Positions 1 through 12,289 are shown, counted from the first letter of the stretch. The stretch is DNA of 64,000 nucleotides from Bufo bufo (GCF_905171765.1 NC_053397.1:8685677-8749676), one strand, 5' to 3'. Made by a program: numbers and translations. The notes: generated by a model from the sequence alone, not told the origin.

Positions 1-2
1 AA

Positions 3-368
3 GACATTTTGCAGGAGAACTTAAGGCCATCTGTCCACCAGCTGAAGCTCAACAGAAGATGGGTGTTGCAACAGGACAATGACCCAAAGCATAGAAGTAA
101 ATCAACAACAGAATGGCTTAAACAGAAGAAAATACGCCTTCTGGAGTGGCCCAGTCAGAGTCCTGACCTCAACCCGATTGAGATGCTGTGGCATGACCTC
201 AAGAAAGCGATTCACACCAGACATCCCAAGAATATTGCTGAACTGAAACAGTTCTGTAAAGAGGAATGGTGAAGAATTACTCCTGACCGTTGTGCACGTC
301 TGATCTGCAACTACAGGAAACGTTTGGTGGAAGTTATTGCTGCCAAAGGAGGTTCAACCAGTTATTAA
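3..368 (+). pseudogene. Tc1 transposase C-terminus, broken by one stop
   Basis: C-terminal part of a DDE-type Tc1 transposase, which cuts and pastes the element at TA sites. Visible motifs are QQDNDPKH (second catalytic Asp region) and [19 protein letters not shown] (third catalytic acidic residue, the E of NPIE). The frame is open from the window edge to an in-frame TGA at 270-272. It then continues in the same frame with typical family sequence ([18 protein letters not shown]) to TAA at 366-368. The family normally reads through position 270, so this looks like a dead copy with one nonsense change. The N-terminal DNA-binding domain is off the window. Confidence 0.88.
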
Positions 369-556
369 ATACAAGGGTTCACATACTTTATCCACCTGCA
401 CTGTGAATGTTTACATGGTGTGTTCAATAAAAAACATGGTAACATTTAACTCTTTGTGTGTTATTAGTTTAAGCCGACTGTGATTGTCTATTGTTGTGAC
501 TTAGATGAAGATCAGATCACATTTTATGACCAATTTGTGTAGAAATCCATATCATT

Positions 557-590
557 CCAAAGGGTTCACATACTTTTTCTTGAAACTGTA
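557..590 (+). repeat. Tc1 right terminal inverted repeat and TA site
   Basis: Outer terminal repeat containing ccaaagggttcacatact and ending in actg followed by TA, as usual for Tc1 termini. It contains the second copy of the direct-repeat motif. Confidence 0.8.
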
Positions 591-1564
591 TTATGGAAGC
601 GCTGCGCACTGAGGGGATATCAGATTGTAAGCTCTTCTGGTGCAGTGACTGACGGCAGATGCATATATCTGCATACATCTGTGTGTCTGTGTAAATTGTA
701 TTTTCCTCGATAACATGAATGTAGCATTGAGGTGACATCCGTGTGGGAGGAGGACGTCCCATTCTGGGCTCCACAAATATGGTTTCCCAGCCAAGTGACT
801 GATGAGTCTCGCCATTAGTGATGCGGTAATTGATGCGTTCCGTGTCTAATAACCATCACTTTAAATTGAGTCATAAAAGAAGCATTCCGCGCCCTGCGCC
901 TGGCTGCTCGCGCCTGGCATAATCCGTTCTCATCCTTCCGGCGCCAGCAGCGCTCTGGACCATGTATAATACAGTAGCAGCAGGATTTATCGCCAGCATT
1001 CTCCATGTGATTCTGCGGATGCACGCAGCTTGTCGTACCGTTATATACAGTCGTCCGCGGCGTAGTCACATGACTATAATCACATACAGTTCTCACCACA
1101 GCATAAGGGGCAATGGGGCCACTGACCCAGGACCTCTCTCACCCGACAGGTCATGTCCTCCTGCCTCTCGGATGTATCTCATGGAGCCGCCTGTGGTATT
1201 ATTTGGGCACCGTATAATTTTATCATGACCGTCTTAAATAACCGTTTTACCACATTTTACATCCTGAATCTACAGAATTGCTGAGGAACTTTACTAATCC
1301 ATTGCTTTACTAGTCTGGTACTGATCTTAAAACACATCTTTCATTCTACTCCAATCACATCCAAAGCTGCAATCAAACTAACACTGGCTTTCTGGTAACC
1401 AAAGAGCAGTGTATGGTGGGCAATGCCATAGCTATAGGGGGTCCACAGTTACAGCGGCTCCGGCCTCCATCTCTATAATAGCGCATGGAGAGAACAAGAA
1501 GCTATGAACAGAAAACTCGAGCCTGGAAAAGCGAGTAACTACTGGACCCCGGGCATTTAACATG
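591..1564. other. Spacer, no gene recognised
   Basis: No frame here resembles a known protein, and the short open frames look like chance. Base composition is unremarkable. No tandem or inverted structure was seen apart from short CpG-containing stretches around 880-960. Confidence 0.6.
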
Positions 1565-2180
1565 GACCCTTATACTCTCCTCCACCAGGGTTTCTTATAT
1601 TAACCCCTTTACTGCCCCCCACCACCAGGTATACTGACAATAGCCTCTACACTGCCATAGACCACCAGAGATACTGAAATTAAAGCTCCTTACTGCCGTA
1701 AACCACCAGGTATAATTACATTAACCCGCTAGCTGCCCTAGATCACCAGGTATACTAACATCAAGCCCTTCACTGCCATAGACCACCAGTGATACTGACA
1801 TTCACATCTTCATTGCCCTAGACCACCATGTATACCGACAATAACCCCTTCACTGCCCTAAATCACCAGGGAAACCCCTAATTCTGTCCTAGACTAATGA
1901 CATTAAGCCCCCTCACTGCCATTGACCACCATGGATCCATGCATTAACAGCTTCACTGCCCTTGATCTTCAGGGATACTGGAATTGACCTCCTCACTACT
2001 TTAGACCACCACTTAGACATTAACCCATTGACAGTCATAGACCACCAGTGATCTCTTCACTGCCCTAGAGCACAATGAGTATTAACAATAACCCTTTCAC
2101 TGCCCTAGACCACCAAGGATACTGACACTAACACCTTTACTGTCATAGACCACCAAGAATGTAGACAATAATCTTCAGTG
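1565..2180. repeat. Degenerate minisatellite, roughly 40-50 bp period
   Basis: About a dozen diverged units built on the phrase 'ttaaccccttcactgccctagaccaccag' broken into shorter variants: tagaccaccag, actgacattaa and cttcactgcc recur with changing spacing. Divergence between units is high, so this is an old array. No coding potential. Confidence 0.75.
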
Positions 2181-2410
2181 ACTAGAGCTGGATGCGGGTA
2201 TGTGCATTAATCTGTATTAGCGGGAGGAATGTCCAGACTGCTCCGCCCACCAGCTACAAAGGCTCAGAGGGAACATTTCCAGTGGCCGTCAGCATTGAAG
2301 AGGAGTTGCACAGGGGCCAAGCTGATCACATATGTGTGTCTGACACTGACAAGTCTGTTTCCAAGTAGTAGAATTCTGAATGCAGCTCTGAATGTGACCA
2401 GGGGATAAGA

Positions 2411-2771
2411 CTTAAAGGGGATTTCTGGGACTTTGATATTGATGGCCTGTCCTCAGGATAGGTCATCAATATCTGATCGGTGGGGTCCGATTCACGGCAA
2501 CCCCACTGTTCAGCTGTATGAAGAGTCTGTGGCGCTTCGTAAGCTTTAGGCCTCTTCCTAAGCCTAAAAAAAACCTTGAGTGAATGGGGCAAAGCTGTGA
2601 TACCAAGCACAGCCACTTTACAATGTACGGCGCCAGACCCAACACCCCACTGACACAGGAGGAACAAAGCCTGCACCTAGCCCTAACCCCATCACCACAG
2701 AGGGCTGGGAGTCTCTTCTAATTCTCTTGCCGCTTCTTAAAGGGGTAGTCCTGTTTGGAAAACCCCTTTTC
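2411..2771. repeat. Anuran-type interspersed repeat with internal palindrome
   Basis: Contains an imperfect palindrome at 2437-2473 centred on cctcaggatagg, flanked by atattgat and atcaatat, followed by gatcggtggggtccga. The right side ends in a short inverted segment (aaaggggtagtcctgttt and ccccttttc). I recognise this layout as a common interspersed frog repeat. The class (MITE or other) and exact ends are not certain. Confidence 0.55.
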
Positions 2772-4085
2772 ATATTACTATTTCCAAAAACAAAACAAAA
2801 AATCCTAAATAATTAGAGCGACACAAAGAAATGACAATATAAGAAACATCTTTATTAAATCATCCAAAAAGAAAATCATATACATAATCATGTTTAATAT
2901 TACTATTTCCCTAGTGACAAACTGGGACCCCCCCCCCTTAATCAACTGCTCATTAAAAGAATAATTCACGAGAATGGTCCAATCATTGATCTAAGGGCTG
3001 CCGCTGCCCCCCATGGCTCTCTGCTCTGGGGGCTCCTTGTATTTGTATCAGAGAGCAAAAACGGAACGTTTCTAAAGGAGGCTTCCACAAAGAACAGCAA
3101 CTTCAAGGGGGAACCCCACTCCCTCTCTACTATGCAAGAGCTGCATAGGGGGTCCACGGAGAAGCTTCACCCTGGGGCTCCTGCAACCCAACTACAGACT
3201 GCAGGCTTTGCCCTTGTTTCCAGTTGGACACTCACAGATTCCTGATGTGTATGCAGTGGTCACAACACTAAAGTTCTGTACATTTTATGTTCTACATATC
3301 GGAAAATAACTTGCCAAAAAAAAAAAAGAGGTTCCCTTCCAATCACTATGACTTCTTTAGCCTGTAATACACATAAATACATAAACATTTCTAATATTTT
3401 GCCTCCAGCCTCCACATTCACTAAATCCACCTACAGTAGGCGGAAGCTGGGGAGGAGGGGGATGCAGCTGCAGCTTCTCTCCCTTTGTGTCTCCCGGATT
3501 CTGCTTTCTCTGAGCAGTAGTAAAGAGATATCTGATTGGATCAGAACACACAGCACAGCGCTGACATCACACCAGGGAGACTCCACCCACTGAGCAGTCG
3601 TTGAAATGGACATTTGCACAACCAGCCGAGGGAATGGAAAAAGACCCCAAATCTGCAGTTTACAAAACCCATTTCTGACAGCTCCACATATATCCATCTA
3701 GCAGGACGACTCTTCAGCAGTCCTTCACCAACATATTCTTCCTCCATGGTACTTTATAATGCTCATTCAAATCCAAAGCACTAATACTGTAGGTACCCCA
3801 GAGAGCCTCCCCTTCCTATCATCAGTTCTACAGCATCTGACATATTCCCCAATTATTCCTTCATTTCTTTTATCTGCAAAAGGAGAATTTTGTCCTACAG
3901 ACGACTTCCATGACTAAGTCGTGTGGTGCCAGCGTATGTTGTTATAGCTCTAATCCCCGATATAGCAGAGGCCGCGCCATGAATACTTGCCATCTACAAA
4001 TAAAACAACCATATGCCACCTGCCTGAAGTTCATTACCATATATATGAGGTGACACAAGCCCCCTAGAACATCACATCAAAGATA
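2772..4085. other. Spacer, no gene recognised
   Basis: AT-rich and unique-looking sequence with a short C-run (2930-2937) and an A-run (about 3317-3328). Open frames on both strands around 3350-3750 overlap each other and resemble no family I know. Confidence 0.55.
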
Positions 4086-4090
4086 ATATG

Positions 4091-5169
4091 TGTCACGAGT
4101 TGGAGGTCCCAGGAGAGACCACCGCGTCGTAATGCAATAAACGGAAATCAGGTACAGACACATAAGAGTTTATTGCACAAACAAAAACATGGAAGGCAGC
4201 ACAAACAAAACATGAGCTCTATGTACCGTCAGCACAGTGGGAGAAAACCCCCACTGCGCCACTGTCTAGTAATACTCCAGAGGGGCGTAACTAAGCAACT
4301 CCTGGTTTTCACTAGAGCCCTAGATGGTAGGGTTAGACTTAGCCGCAGGAAGTTGCCAGGGTCCACTCTGGAGAGTGAACTAGACAGTGACAGCAGGGAC
4401 GAATGGACAACAGGTACCAGAAGGTACCGACGGCACATAGGCAAACATAACAGACAGGTAAATACAAAACAGGGCAAATAATAACACAAGCAGGAGTTCA
4501 TGCAAGGGAGCAGGAGTGGCAATGAGCAGAGAAGGACTTGCTCCACCAGTAGTAAACTGCATGGCCTTGTCATGCCACTCTGCTGCAAAGGCTTGCTGAA
4601 CACAGACATATGAATACAAAACAGGGCAACTAAGAATACAAACAGGAGTTCACGCAAGGGAGCAGGAGTGGCAATGAGCAGAGAAGGACTTGCTCCACCA
4701 GTAGTAAACTGCATGGCCTTGTCATGCCACTCTGCTGCAAAGGCTTGCTGAACACAGACATCAGAATAAACACAAAGTAACTAAAACATAACTAGCAGAA
4801 CAGATAGACAGGAAAGAGGACAGGAAAAAGGACGCAAATGAACAAGTAGGGAAACCCACAGAGCACAGGCAGACAGACACGGATCCCATGGGTCAGCAGC
4901 ATGGGAGAGAGAGTACAAACCAGGAGCAGCACAAGACAACACACACCAGGAGAGCTGACACAGAACTGAGGAAACCTCAGCCTTATATACAGGTTCCATG
5001 GGTGCAGCAGAGAGACCACACCCATGGAGCAGACAGAGGATTAACTCCTAATAGGCACACAGGGGAGTTAACCCATAAAGAACCACAAATGACACAGGAA
5101 CGGAACTTCAGCGAGGAGTGCCGAACAAGCAATAACGGAAGGTCACAGCCAGAGATAGTGGCTGTGACA
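4091..5169. mobile_element. Solo LTR with 5-bp target duplication
   Basis: Begins TGTCACGAG and ends GGCTGTGACA, flanked on both sides by the direct repeat ATATG (4086-4090 and 5170-5174). A TG...CA unit with a 5-bp duplication and no internal coding region is the signature of a solo LTR left by LTR-LTR recombination. A segment of about 150 bp is tandemly duplicated inside (4461-4609 and 4613-4761, offset 152). One end carries a hairpin (5142-5168: gtcacagcca, 7-base loop, tggctgtgac). Orientation is not determined, and no related internal region is present in the window. Confidence 0.75.
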
Positions 5170-5242
5170 ATATGTCTGCCAGCCTACACCCTAACACAAG
5201 CATATCCAAAATCCAAACCCATCTACTGACATGTAACATGTC

Positions 5243-5245
<3 letters not shown>

Positions 5246-5276
<31 letters not shown>
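5246..5276. repeat. (TA)n microsatellite
   Basis: Uninterrupted TA dinucleotide run directly ahead of the 35-bp array. Confidence 0.9.
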
Positions 5277-5280
<4 letters not shown>

Positions 5281-5296
5281 CACACATACTATATTC

Positions 5297-5800
5297 TATG
5301 TACAAAAATATAACTGCTATAATACTGCAATTATGTACAAGAATCTAACTACTATAATACTGCCTCCTATGTACAAGAATATAACTACTATAATACTGCT
5401 CCTATGTACAAGAATATAACTGCTATAATACTGCCTCCTATGTACAAGAATATAACTACTATAATACTGCCTCCTATGTACAAGAATATAACTACTATAA
5501 TACTGCCTCCTATGTACAAGAATATAACTACTATAATACTGCTCCTATGTACAAGAATATAACTACTATAATATTGCTCCTATGTACAAGAATATAACTA
5601 CTATAATACTGCTCCTATGTACAAGAATATAACTACTATAATACTGCCTCCTATGTACAAGAATATAACTACTATAATACTGCCTCCTATGTACAAGAAT
5701 ATAACTACTATAATACTGCTCCTATGTACAAGAATATAACTACTATAATACTGCTCCTATGTACAAGAATATAACTACTATAATACTGCTCCTATGTAGT
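5297..5800. repeat. 35/36-bp minisatellite, block 1
   Basis: Head-to-tail units of 35 bp (…gctcctatgtacaagaat) or 36 bp (…gcctcctatgtac…), all containing ataactactataatactg. This is the first of four blocks of one array now separated by transposons at 5800-6978, 8755-14339 and 14942-20534. Confidence 0.97.
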
Positions 5801-6978
5801 TATTAATACAGCTTGTGGACTTGGCTGCATTTCTCATTTCATTTAAAGTGACAGTATCCTTGTTATATTTAATTGGAAACATATCACGCAAACAGGCAAA
5901 GAAATACTACATCTTTCCAAGAGACTTCATTCTTGTGCGGTTTATGATCCAATTGAACAGTTTATTGTTTTTTACTATTTATTTTTTAGGGGGATTTTTA
6001 ACTATTTGTTTTAAGATAACATGTATTTTACTGTTTAATTAGCGGTATAGTCATAATAAATTGTTGTTTGATGTGAAACCACATAGTGAGTGCCAGCCGT
6101 CTTTTTCCCATTATTTATCTCTTTGTACTGATTGAGTGAGCAGTCTTTCGGCTAGAGCACCCCTACCTCACTGAGGAGGGTGGTGAGCTATCCACATATT
6201 CTTCTATTTCATCTTTGATGATACCAGCCCAAACCAGTACTCCACCTCCACCTTGCTGGCGTCTGAGTCGGACTGGAGCTCTCTGCCCTTTACCAATCCA
6301 GCCACGGGCCCATCCATCTGGCCCATCAAGACTCACTCTCATTTCATCAGTCCATAAAACCTTAGAAAAATCAGTCTTGAGATATTTCTTGGCCCAGTCT
6401 TGACGTTTCAGCTTGTGTGTCTTGTTCAGTGGTGGTCGTCTTTCAGCCTTTCTTACCTTGGCCATGTCTCTGAGTATTGCACACCTTGTGCTTTTGGGCA
6501 CTCCAGTGATGTTGCAGCTCTGAAATATGGCCAAACTGGTGGCAAGTGGCATCTTGGCAGCTGCACGCTTGACTTTTCTCAGTTCATGGGCAGTTATTTT
6601 GCGCCTTGGTTTTTCCACACGCTTCTTGCGACCCTGTTGACTATTTTGAATGAAACGCTTGATTGTTCGATGATCACGCTTCAGAAGCTTTGCAATTTTA
6701 AGAGTGCTGCATCCCTCTGCAAGATATCTCACTATTTTTGACTTTTCTGAGCCTGTCAAGTCCTTCTTTTGACCCATTTTGCCAAAGGAAAGGATGCACA
6801 CCTGATATAGGGTGTTGATGTCATTAGACCACACCCCTTCTCATTACAGAGATGCACATCACCTAATATGCTTAATTGGTAGTAGGCTTTCGAGCCTATA
6901 CAGCTTGGAGTAAGACAACATGCATAAAGAGGATGATGTGGTCAAAATACTAATTTGCCTAATAATTCTGCACGCAGT
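5800..6978 (-). mobile_element. Truncated Tc1/mariner insertion in the 35-bp array
   Basis: Interrupts the minisatellite. The right edge is a Tc1-type terminal repeat reading tgcgtgcagaattattagg on the minus strand, followed by TA and the resumed array. The minus-strand transposase start lies inside. The left part (5800-6160) is AT-rich, lacks a matching terminal repeat and encodes nothing I recognise, so the 3' half of the transposon was lost or replaced. Confidence 0.75.
6163..6777 (-). pseudogene. Tc1 transposase N-terminal half, truncated
   Basis: Starts with ATG (complement of 6775-6777), giving MGQKKDLTGSEKSKIV. It shows the paired helix-turn-helix DNA-binding region (about residues 1-110, including LAEGCSTLKIAKLLKRDHRT) and the start of the DDE catalytic domain (KVLWTDEMRVSLDGPDGWAR, first Asp). 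Homology stops after GVLVWAGIIKDE, so the second and third catalytic acidic residues are absent. The family is usually near 340 residues; about 200 remain. It cannot be active. The frame itself has no internal stop. Confidence 0.88.
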
Positions 6979-8754
6979 GTATAACTACTATAATACTGCT
7001 CCTATGTACAAGAATATAACTACCATAATACTGCTCCTATGTACAAGAATATAACTACTATAATGCTGCTCCTATGTCCAAGAATATAACTACTATAATA
7101 CTGCTCCTATGTACAAGAATATAACTACTATAATACTGCCTCCTATGTACAAGAATATAACTACTATAATACTGCACCTATGTACAAGAATATAACTACT
7201 ATAATACTGCCCCTATGTACAAGAATATAACTACTATAATACTGCTCCTATGTACAAGAATATAACTACTATAATACTGCTCCTATGTACAAGAATATAA
7301 CTACTATAATACTGCCTCTAATGTACAAGAATATAACTACTATAATACTGCTCCTATATACAAGAATATAACTGCTATAATACTGCTCCTATGTACAAGA
7401 ATATAACTACTATAATACTGCTCCTATGTACAAGAATATAACTACTATAATACTGCTCCTATGTACAAGAATATAACTACTATAATACTGCCCCTATGTT
7501 CAAGAATATAACTACTATAATACTGCCCCTATGTACAAGAATATAACTACTATAATACTGCTCCTATGTACAAGAATATAACTACTATAATACTGCTCCT
7601 ATGTACAAAAATATAACTACTATAATACTACCTCCTATGTACAAGAATATAACTACTATAATACTGCTCCTATGTACAAGAATATAACTACTATAATACT
7701 GCTCCTATGTACAAGAATATAACTACTATAATACTGCTCCTATGTACAAGAATATAACTACTGTAATACTGCTCCTATGTACAAGAATATAACTACTATA
7801 ATACTGCATCCTATTTACAAGAATATAACTACTATAATACTGCCTCCTATGTACAATAATATAACTACTATAATACTGCCGCCTATGTACAATAATATAA
7901 CTACTATAATACTGCTCCTATGTACAAGAATATAACTACTATAATACTGCCTCCTATGTACAATAATATAACTATTATAATACTGCCGCCTATGTACAAT
8001 AATATAACTACTATAATACTGCTCCTATGTACAAGAATATAACTACTATAATACTGCCTCCTATGTACAATAATATAACTACTATAATACTGCCGCCTAT
8101 GTACAATAATATAACTACTATAATACTGCTCCTATGTACAAGAATATAACTACTATAATACTGCCTCCTATGTACAATAATATAACTACTATAATACTGC
8201 CGCCTATGTACAATAATATAACTACTATAATACTGCATCCTATGTACAAGAATATAAATACTATAATACTGCTCCTATGTACAAGAATATAACTACTATA
8301 ATACTGCTCCTATGTACAAGAATATAACTACTATAATACTGCTCCTATGTACAAGAATATAACTACTATAATACTGCTCTTATGTACAAGAATATAACTA
8401 CTATAATACTGCCTCCTATGTACAAGAATATAACTACTATAATACTGCCTCCTATGTACAATAATATAACTACTATAATACTGCCGCCTATGTACAATAA
8501 TATAACTACTATAATACTGCATCCTATGTACAAGAATATAAATACTATAATACTGCTCCTATGTACAAGAATATAACTACTATAATACTGCTCCTATGTA
8601 CAAGAATATAACTACTATAATACTGCTCCTATGTACAAGAATATAACTACTATAATACTGCTCTTATGTACAAGAATATAACTACTATAATACGGCCTCC
8701 TATGTACAGGAATATAACTACTATAATACTGCTCTTATGTACAAGAATATAATT
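6979..8754. repeat. 35/36-bp minisatellite, block 2
   Basis: Longest block of the array, roughly 50 units. Around 7840-8240 and 8400-8530 there is local enrichment of a variant with gccgcc and tacaataat, with the same variant order repeated, indicating short duplications of several units. The open frames here (tyrosine-rich 12-residue repeats) come from 36-bp units and are not genes. Confidence 0.97.
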
Positions 8755-8800
8755 GCATGATTTTCCTAACTTATGACGTAAAGTCATGATTTTATTAAGG

Positions 8801-8940
8801 ACACGGAGGCTCCTATTGCTATCTCTTTCTTTACTGAATCAACCAATAGCAGCAAAGAAAACATATCCATCACAAGTAACCATGGTGACAAGACCCTCCC
8901 CTATGTGACCCAGTATAATAGTCCTGGTCCCCTTAGACTC
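8801..8940. repeat. DIRS-A left inverted terminal repeat (140 bp)
   Basis: By eye this is the exact reverse complement of 14190-14329 over 140 bases. It starts acacggaggctcctattgct. A 46-bp extension (8755-8800) outside it matches only the ICR. Confidence 0.92.
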
Positions 8941-9325
8941 TTCCTCTTTCTTTGAAGATGACACCTCTTCGGGACTGTTGAACGGATAATAACCAATCTC
9001 TAACCGAAGACGAACTGCGATGTAACCTCAATGGAACATGAACTTTCCAAACTGAAGAACAAAGCAGGAAAAAACACAACTGTCGATTTCAGGCTCCACA
9101 TGATGGTGACCTTTCATCCTGAGAACACAGAAGAAAAGAAACAAACAGGAATGCATTACTGTTAGGAGCTTGGATAAGGCTCAAGAAAGTGTACAAAAAC
9201 TGCAAACAAAGGACAGGCAACCTGCTGAAGAATAAATAGGCAGTACAAGTTTAAATAACATGCAAGATCATAGGTAAAGCGTGCAGACAAAAAAAAGGGG
9301 GGGGGGACAGGGAGGGACAATACTC

Positions 9326-9414
9326 GCCTCCATGTCTTTAATAAAATCATGACTTTACGTCATAAGTTAGGAAAATTATGCAATTTAATTACATGACACG
9401 GAGGCTCCTATTGC
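9326..9414. repeat. DIRS-A internal complementary region
   Basis: First part (9326 to about 9384) is the reverse complement of the outer left end (8755-8812) with few differences. The second part (about 9385-9414) is the reverse complement of the extreme right end. Read on the minus strand the ICR therefore spells right end joined to left end, which is the template for circularisation in DIRS elements. It lies just downstream of the recombinase gene. Confidence 0.9.
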
Positions 9415-9466
9415 GAGTTTAAAGCTGACTCACAACGGAGGAAAAAGCATGAGAAGGGGGACGAAA

Positions 9467-11149
9467 ATAGAACTCACAAAACGTGGACACTCGGGATCAA
9501 TCAGCCAAGCGCATAATGTCTTCCAACCGCGCAACCGCCATAGAGGTCGCCGAAGCCCCTCTTGTGGAGTGCGCAGTAAAAACAGAAGTATCCACTCCCG
9601 CTAAGGTCATAGTCCACTTTACCCATTTGGCCAGAGTGACGCTGTGATGACGACGAAAGGAAGAGCTGAGGACACGCTGAGGGGCGATGCGGAGATGTGC
9701 GAGACTCATACTCCCGCAGACAGGTGACAGGGCAGAGAGCCGGAAAATCAGGGAAACTGGGGTACGACACAGAACGAATGTTGGTTTTGGTACGACGCAA
9801 AATATTGAACACAACGCCCTCTGGGGTAAAAGACCGCGCGTCGTAGTCCAAAGCTCGGACATCCAAGACTCTTTTGCAAGAGATCAAGCAGAAAAGTGAG
9901 ACCACCTTATCCGAAAGTTGCCACAAGGAAAGGTCCGAGTTAGATGGCCAAGATGAAAATAAAGACAAGACCGAAGAAACGTCCCAAGTAGTGGAAAAAC
10001 AGGGTCTAGGTGGTCGAGAAAGACGGTAGCCTCGAAGGAGGCGACACACCAGAGGATGCTGACCTGCGGGGCTGTCACGACCGCTACCCCAGCAGCAGTC
10101 GTGTCGCACCAGACAGAGGGGAAGGGGGACCCTTATCTACGGATGGGAATAGTATGGCCACCCCTGATTAACCCTAAGCTGGCACCTGTCTGCCCTGATA
10201 CCCTAGACGGGGTGTGAACCCGTGCGGCGAGCTGGATGCCTAAACCCTCCGTCACCCTAAAAAGCCTAGAGTGGGGAACGGCCGATGGGAGCGCTAGTCA
10301 CCATCACTCATGTCTAGGAGAACAGCAGGGGAAGACAACAACAAATAAACTATATAAGAGATAGACTTATCCAGTCACGAGCAGAGAAGGCGATCCCAAT
10401 CACGACAGTCCATGCCGGACAAGAGCTCCACAGCAACACCATAAAATGATCTCCTTCAAGGTCAGAATAGAACTGGAAGTGAAGACTATATCTGGCAATG
10501 ACTGCAAGTGAAAGTGAAACTAATATAGTAGCTGGGAGTGGCAGACAGGACTCACCTGAGAAGGATGCCTACAAACTCCCAGTCAGGACAAAAAGGTTCA
10601 CAAGGCAAAACCCAGATGACATACCCTGAACCACGGAGCAAACTCACAAGCTATCGCGAGTAGCAAGTCGCTGCGACTTTCTCCTCCCAGACCTGTCTGG
10701 ATCAGTCACAGTCGTGACAGGCATCCATCAAACCCTCGGTGAGAGGAAGAGATGGCTGAACTAAACAAATTGATTGTGCGATATGCTTTCCAGTCCTCAA
10801 ATAAGGAGGTGAGAAACTGAAGGATCTCGGTCACAGGCGCCGAAACGGGATCCACGTGCCTAGCCAAGCACCAGCCAGCCCAAGATTTCCAGGCTGCCCG
10901 ATAGGAGCGTCTGGTGCCGGGAACCCATGCTTCTTCCAAAAGGCGTCTAGTAGAGTCCGAAACTCCCGGGACGCCCCAGGACTCCCCGAAACCCTGCAGG
11001 CTAAGAGTTGCAGAGACTCCTCTATTACAAGAGGGTGTTGCAGACTCGACGGGTCTAGTAAGAGGCTGGCATCCGACTACACCGTGAAATCCGGACGAGG
11101 GCCGAAGATCGCCTTGCCATTCCAGGCCGTCAAGTTGTGGATCCACCAA
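9467..11149 (-). pseudogene. DIRS-A tyrosine recombinase, split by an insertion
   Basis: Tyrosine recombinase that would integrate the circular DIRS cDNA. The N-terminal part (SDSTRRLLEEAWVPGTRR, about 10720-11000) resembles a phage-integrase N-terminal helical bundle. The catalytic part follows the nested element at 10073-10719 (SCKRVLDVRALDYDARSF, then the HxxR motif as HSTR, then the nucleophile region FYFRPP with the Tyr codon at 9467-9469). An in-frame TGA at 9497-9499 replaces a Trp codon present in copy B, just before the catalytic Tyr, and frameshifts are also present (reading moves between frames near 9860). Dead gene. Confidence 0.85.
10073..10719. mobile_element. Non-autonomous insertion in DIRS-A, 647 bp
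   Basis: Bounded by a perfect 9-base inverted repeat (tgtcacgac … gtcgtgaca) and flanked by GGC on both sides. Removing the element and one GGC restores the recombinase frame exactly relative to copy B. No coding region. TG…CA ends would suit a solo LTR, but the flanking repeat is 3 bp, not 5, so the class is open. Confidence 0.75.
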
Positions 11150-12272
11150 GTCAACTCATCCCTGGTCTCTGTATCCAATAAGATCAAGTCTGCATAGGAT
11201 GCACCCGAGTAAAGGTGGGCGATCTTGAGACGCTGCGTGGCTCGGTAGAGGAGAAGAAAAGACCTATGATGCGAGCCAAGTGACGTAACGAAATCTGAGG
11301 AAGCGAAAGAGTGTGACGGAGTTCCCTGCGTATAGCACGGACCTTGGAAAGCGGAAGACTGAGTGTCTCTGTGGTTGAGTTGATCGTGAATCCTAGGAAC
11401 TCCATGGATCGGGCCGATACTAAGCAAGACTTCTCCAGATTGAGAAGGAAACCCAGGCGAGACAAAAGGTCCATTGTCCAGCTCAAATGTGTCAGAAGGA
11501 TCGTTCGGTCCTGGGCCATGAGCAGGATATCGTCCAGTTAAATAATCAGACTAATCCCTTGACTGTGGAGGCAGGAGATGACGGGGCGTAACAGCTTGGT
11601 GAAGCACCAAGGTGCCGAAGACATACCGAAAGGGAGACATGTGAACCTCCACCTCTCCGACTTCCAGAGGAAACAAAGCAGATCCCTGGATGGTTCTGAT
11701 ATCGGTACAGTCAGATATGCATCTTTTAGGTCCAATTTGACCATCCAATCGTCGTGGCGGAGCATGTCCCTGAAGAGGTGAATTCCCTCCATTTTGAAGT
11801 GACGATAGCGAACGAAAGAGTTCAGCGCCCGTAGATTGATCACCGGCCGCATCTGGCCATCTTTTTTGGCCACTAGAAAGATATTGCTGAGGATCCCACT
11901 GGACAGGGGTGGGGGGTGTGGGATGCGGATCGGAGAACTCACGAGTTCTATGTGGAAACCACGGACAGTAGAGAGAACCCACGGATCCGACGTGATGGTC
12001 GACCAGACATGGGGAAAAAGTCGGAGTCTTCCCCCTACCCAAGCAGTTGAAGAAAGCAACGGAGGAGGTAGACTTACCAAATGGGCATCTGGAAGATGAG
12101 GATCCTCTGGCACCTGGGGATCGCCATGAAGTACCACGGGTGGGGAAGAAAGCCGGAGGCTGTCTGGATTCCTGGTTGAAACCTCTGTAGGAGAAGGAGC
12201 CTCGACCCGCGCCAGACGGCCCCTGGAGCTGCCTGCCCTGGTAGAGACCTGCCCCTGAAAGACTCGTCTCAT
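11077..12272 (-). pseudogene. DIRS-A reverse transcriptase and start of RNase H
   Basis: RT copies the element RNA into cDNA. Visible motifs in order are GQMRPVINLRALNSFVRYRH, WMVKLDLKDAYLTVPI (first catalytic Asp), LPFGMSSAPWCFTKLLRPV and LGFLLNLEKSCL. The YLDD active-site Tyr codon is TAA (11538-11540), so the box reads stop-LDD and the enzyme is dead. The frame reopens immediately after it. RNase H begins (FTV, stop, SDASL), then the sequence jumps to the region just before the recombinase, losing the rest of RNase H and the following domain present in copy B. Confidence 0.88.
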
Positions 12273-12289
12273 GGATGATTGAGCCTTGT

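Larger units (their letters stand above)
1..590 (+). mobile_element. Tc1/mariner element, 3' part (runs off window start)
   Basis: The 3' half of a Tc1-like DNA transposon. The transposase C-terminus is followed by about 190 bp of non-coding DNA and a terminal inverted repeat ending at 588, with the TA target dinucleotide at 589-590. The motif agggttcacatacttt occurs twice in the same orientation, at 375-390 near the stop codon and at 561-576 in the outer end. This is the IR/DR arrangement known from Tc1 elements such as Sleeping Beauty. The left end lies outside the window. Confidence 0.9.

Noticed and set aside
5297..8754. CRISPR-like regular array
   Set aside because: Units are contiguous with no variable spacers, and the context is eukaryotic. 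The same applies to the other arrays.
9687..9899. Plus-strand open frames inside DIRS and Gypsy (for example 34408-34896, 15762-15956)
   Set aside because: Antisense shadows of the minus-strand retrotransposon genes.
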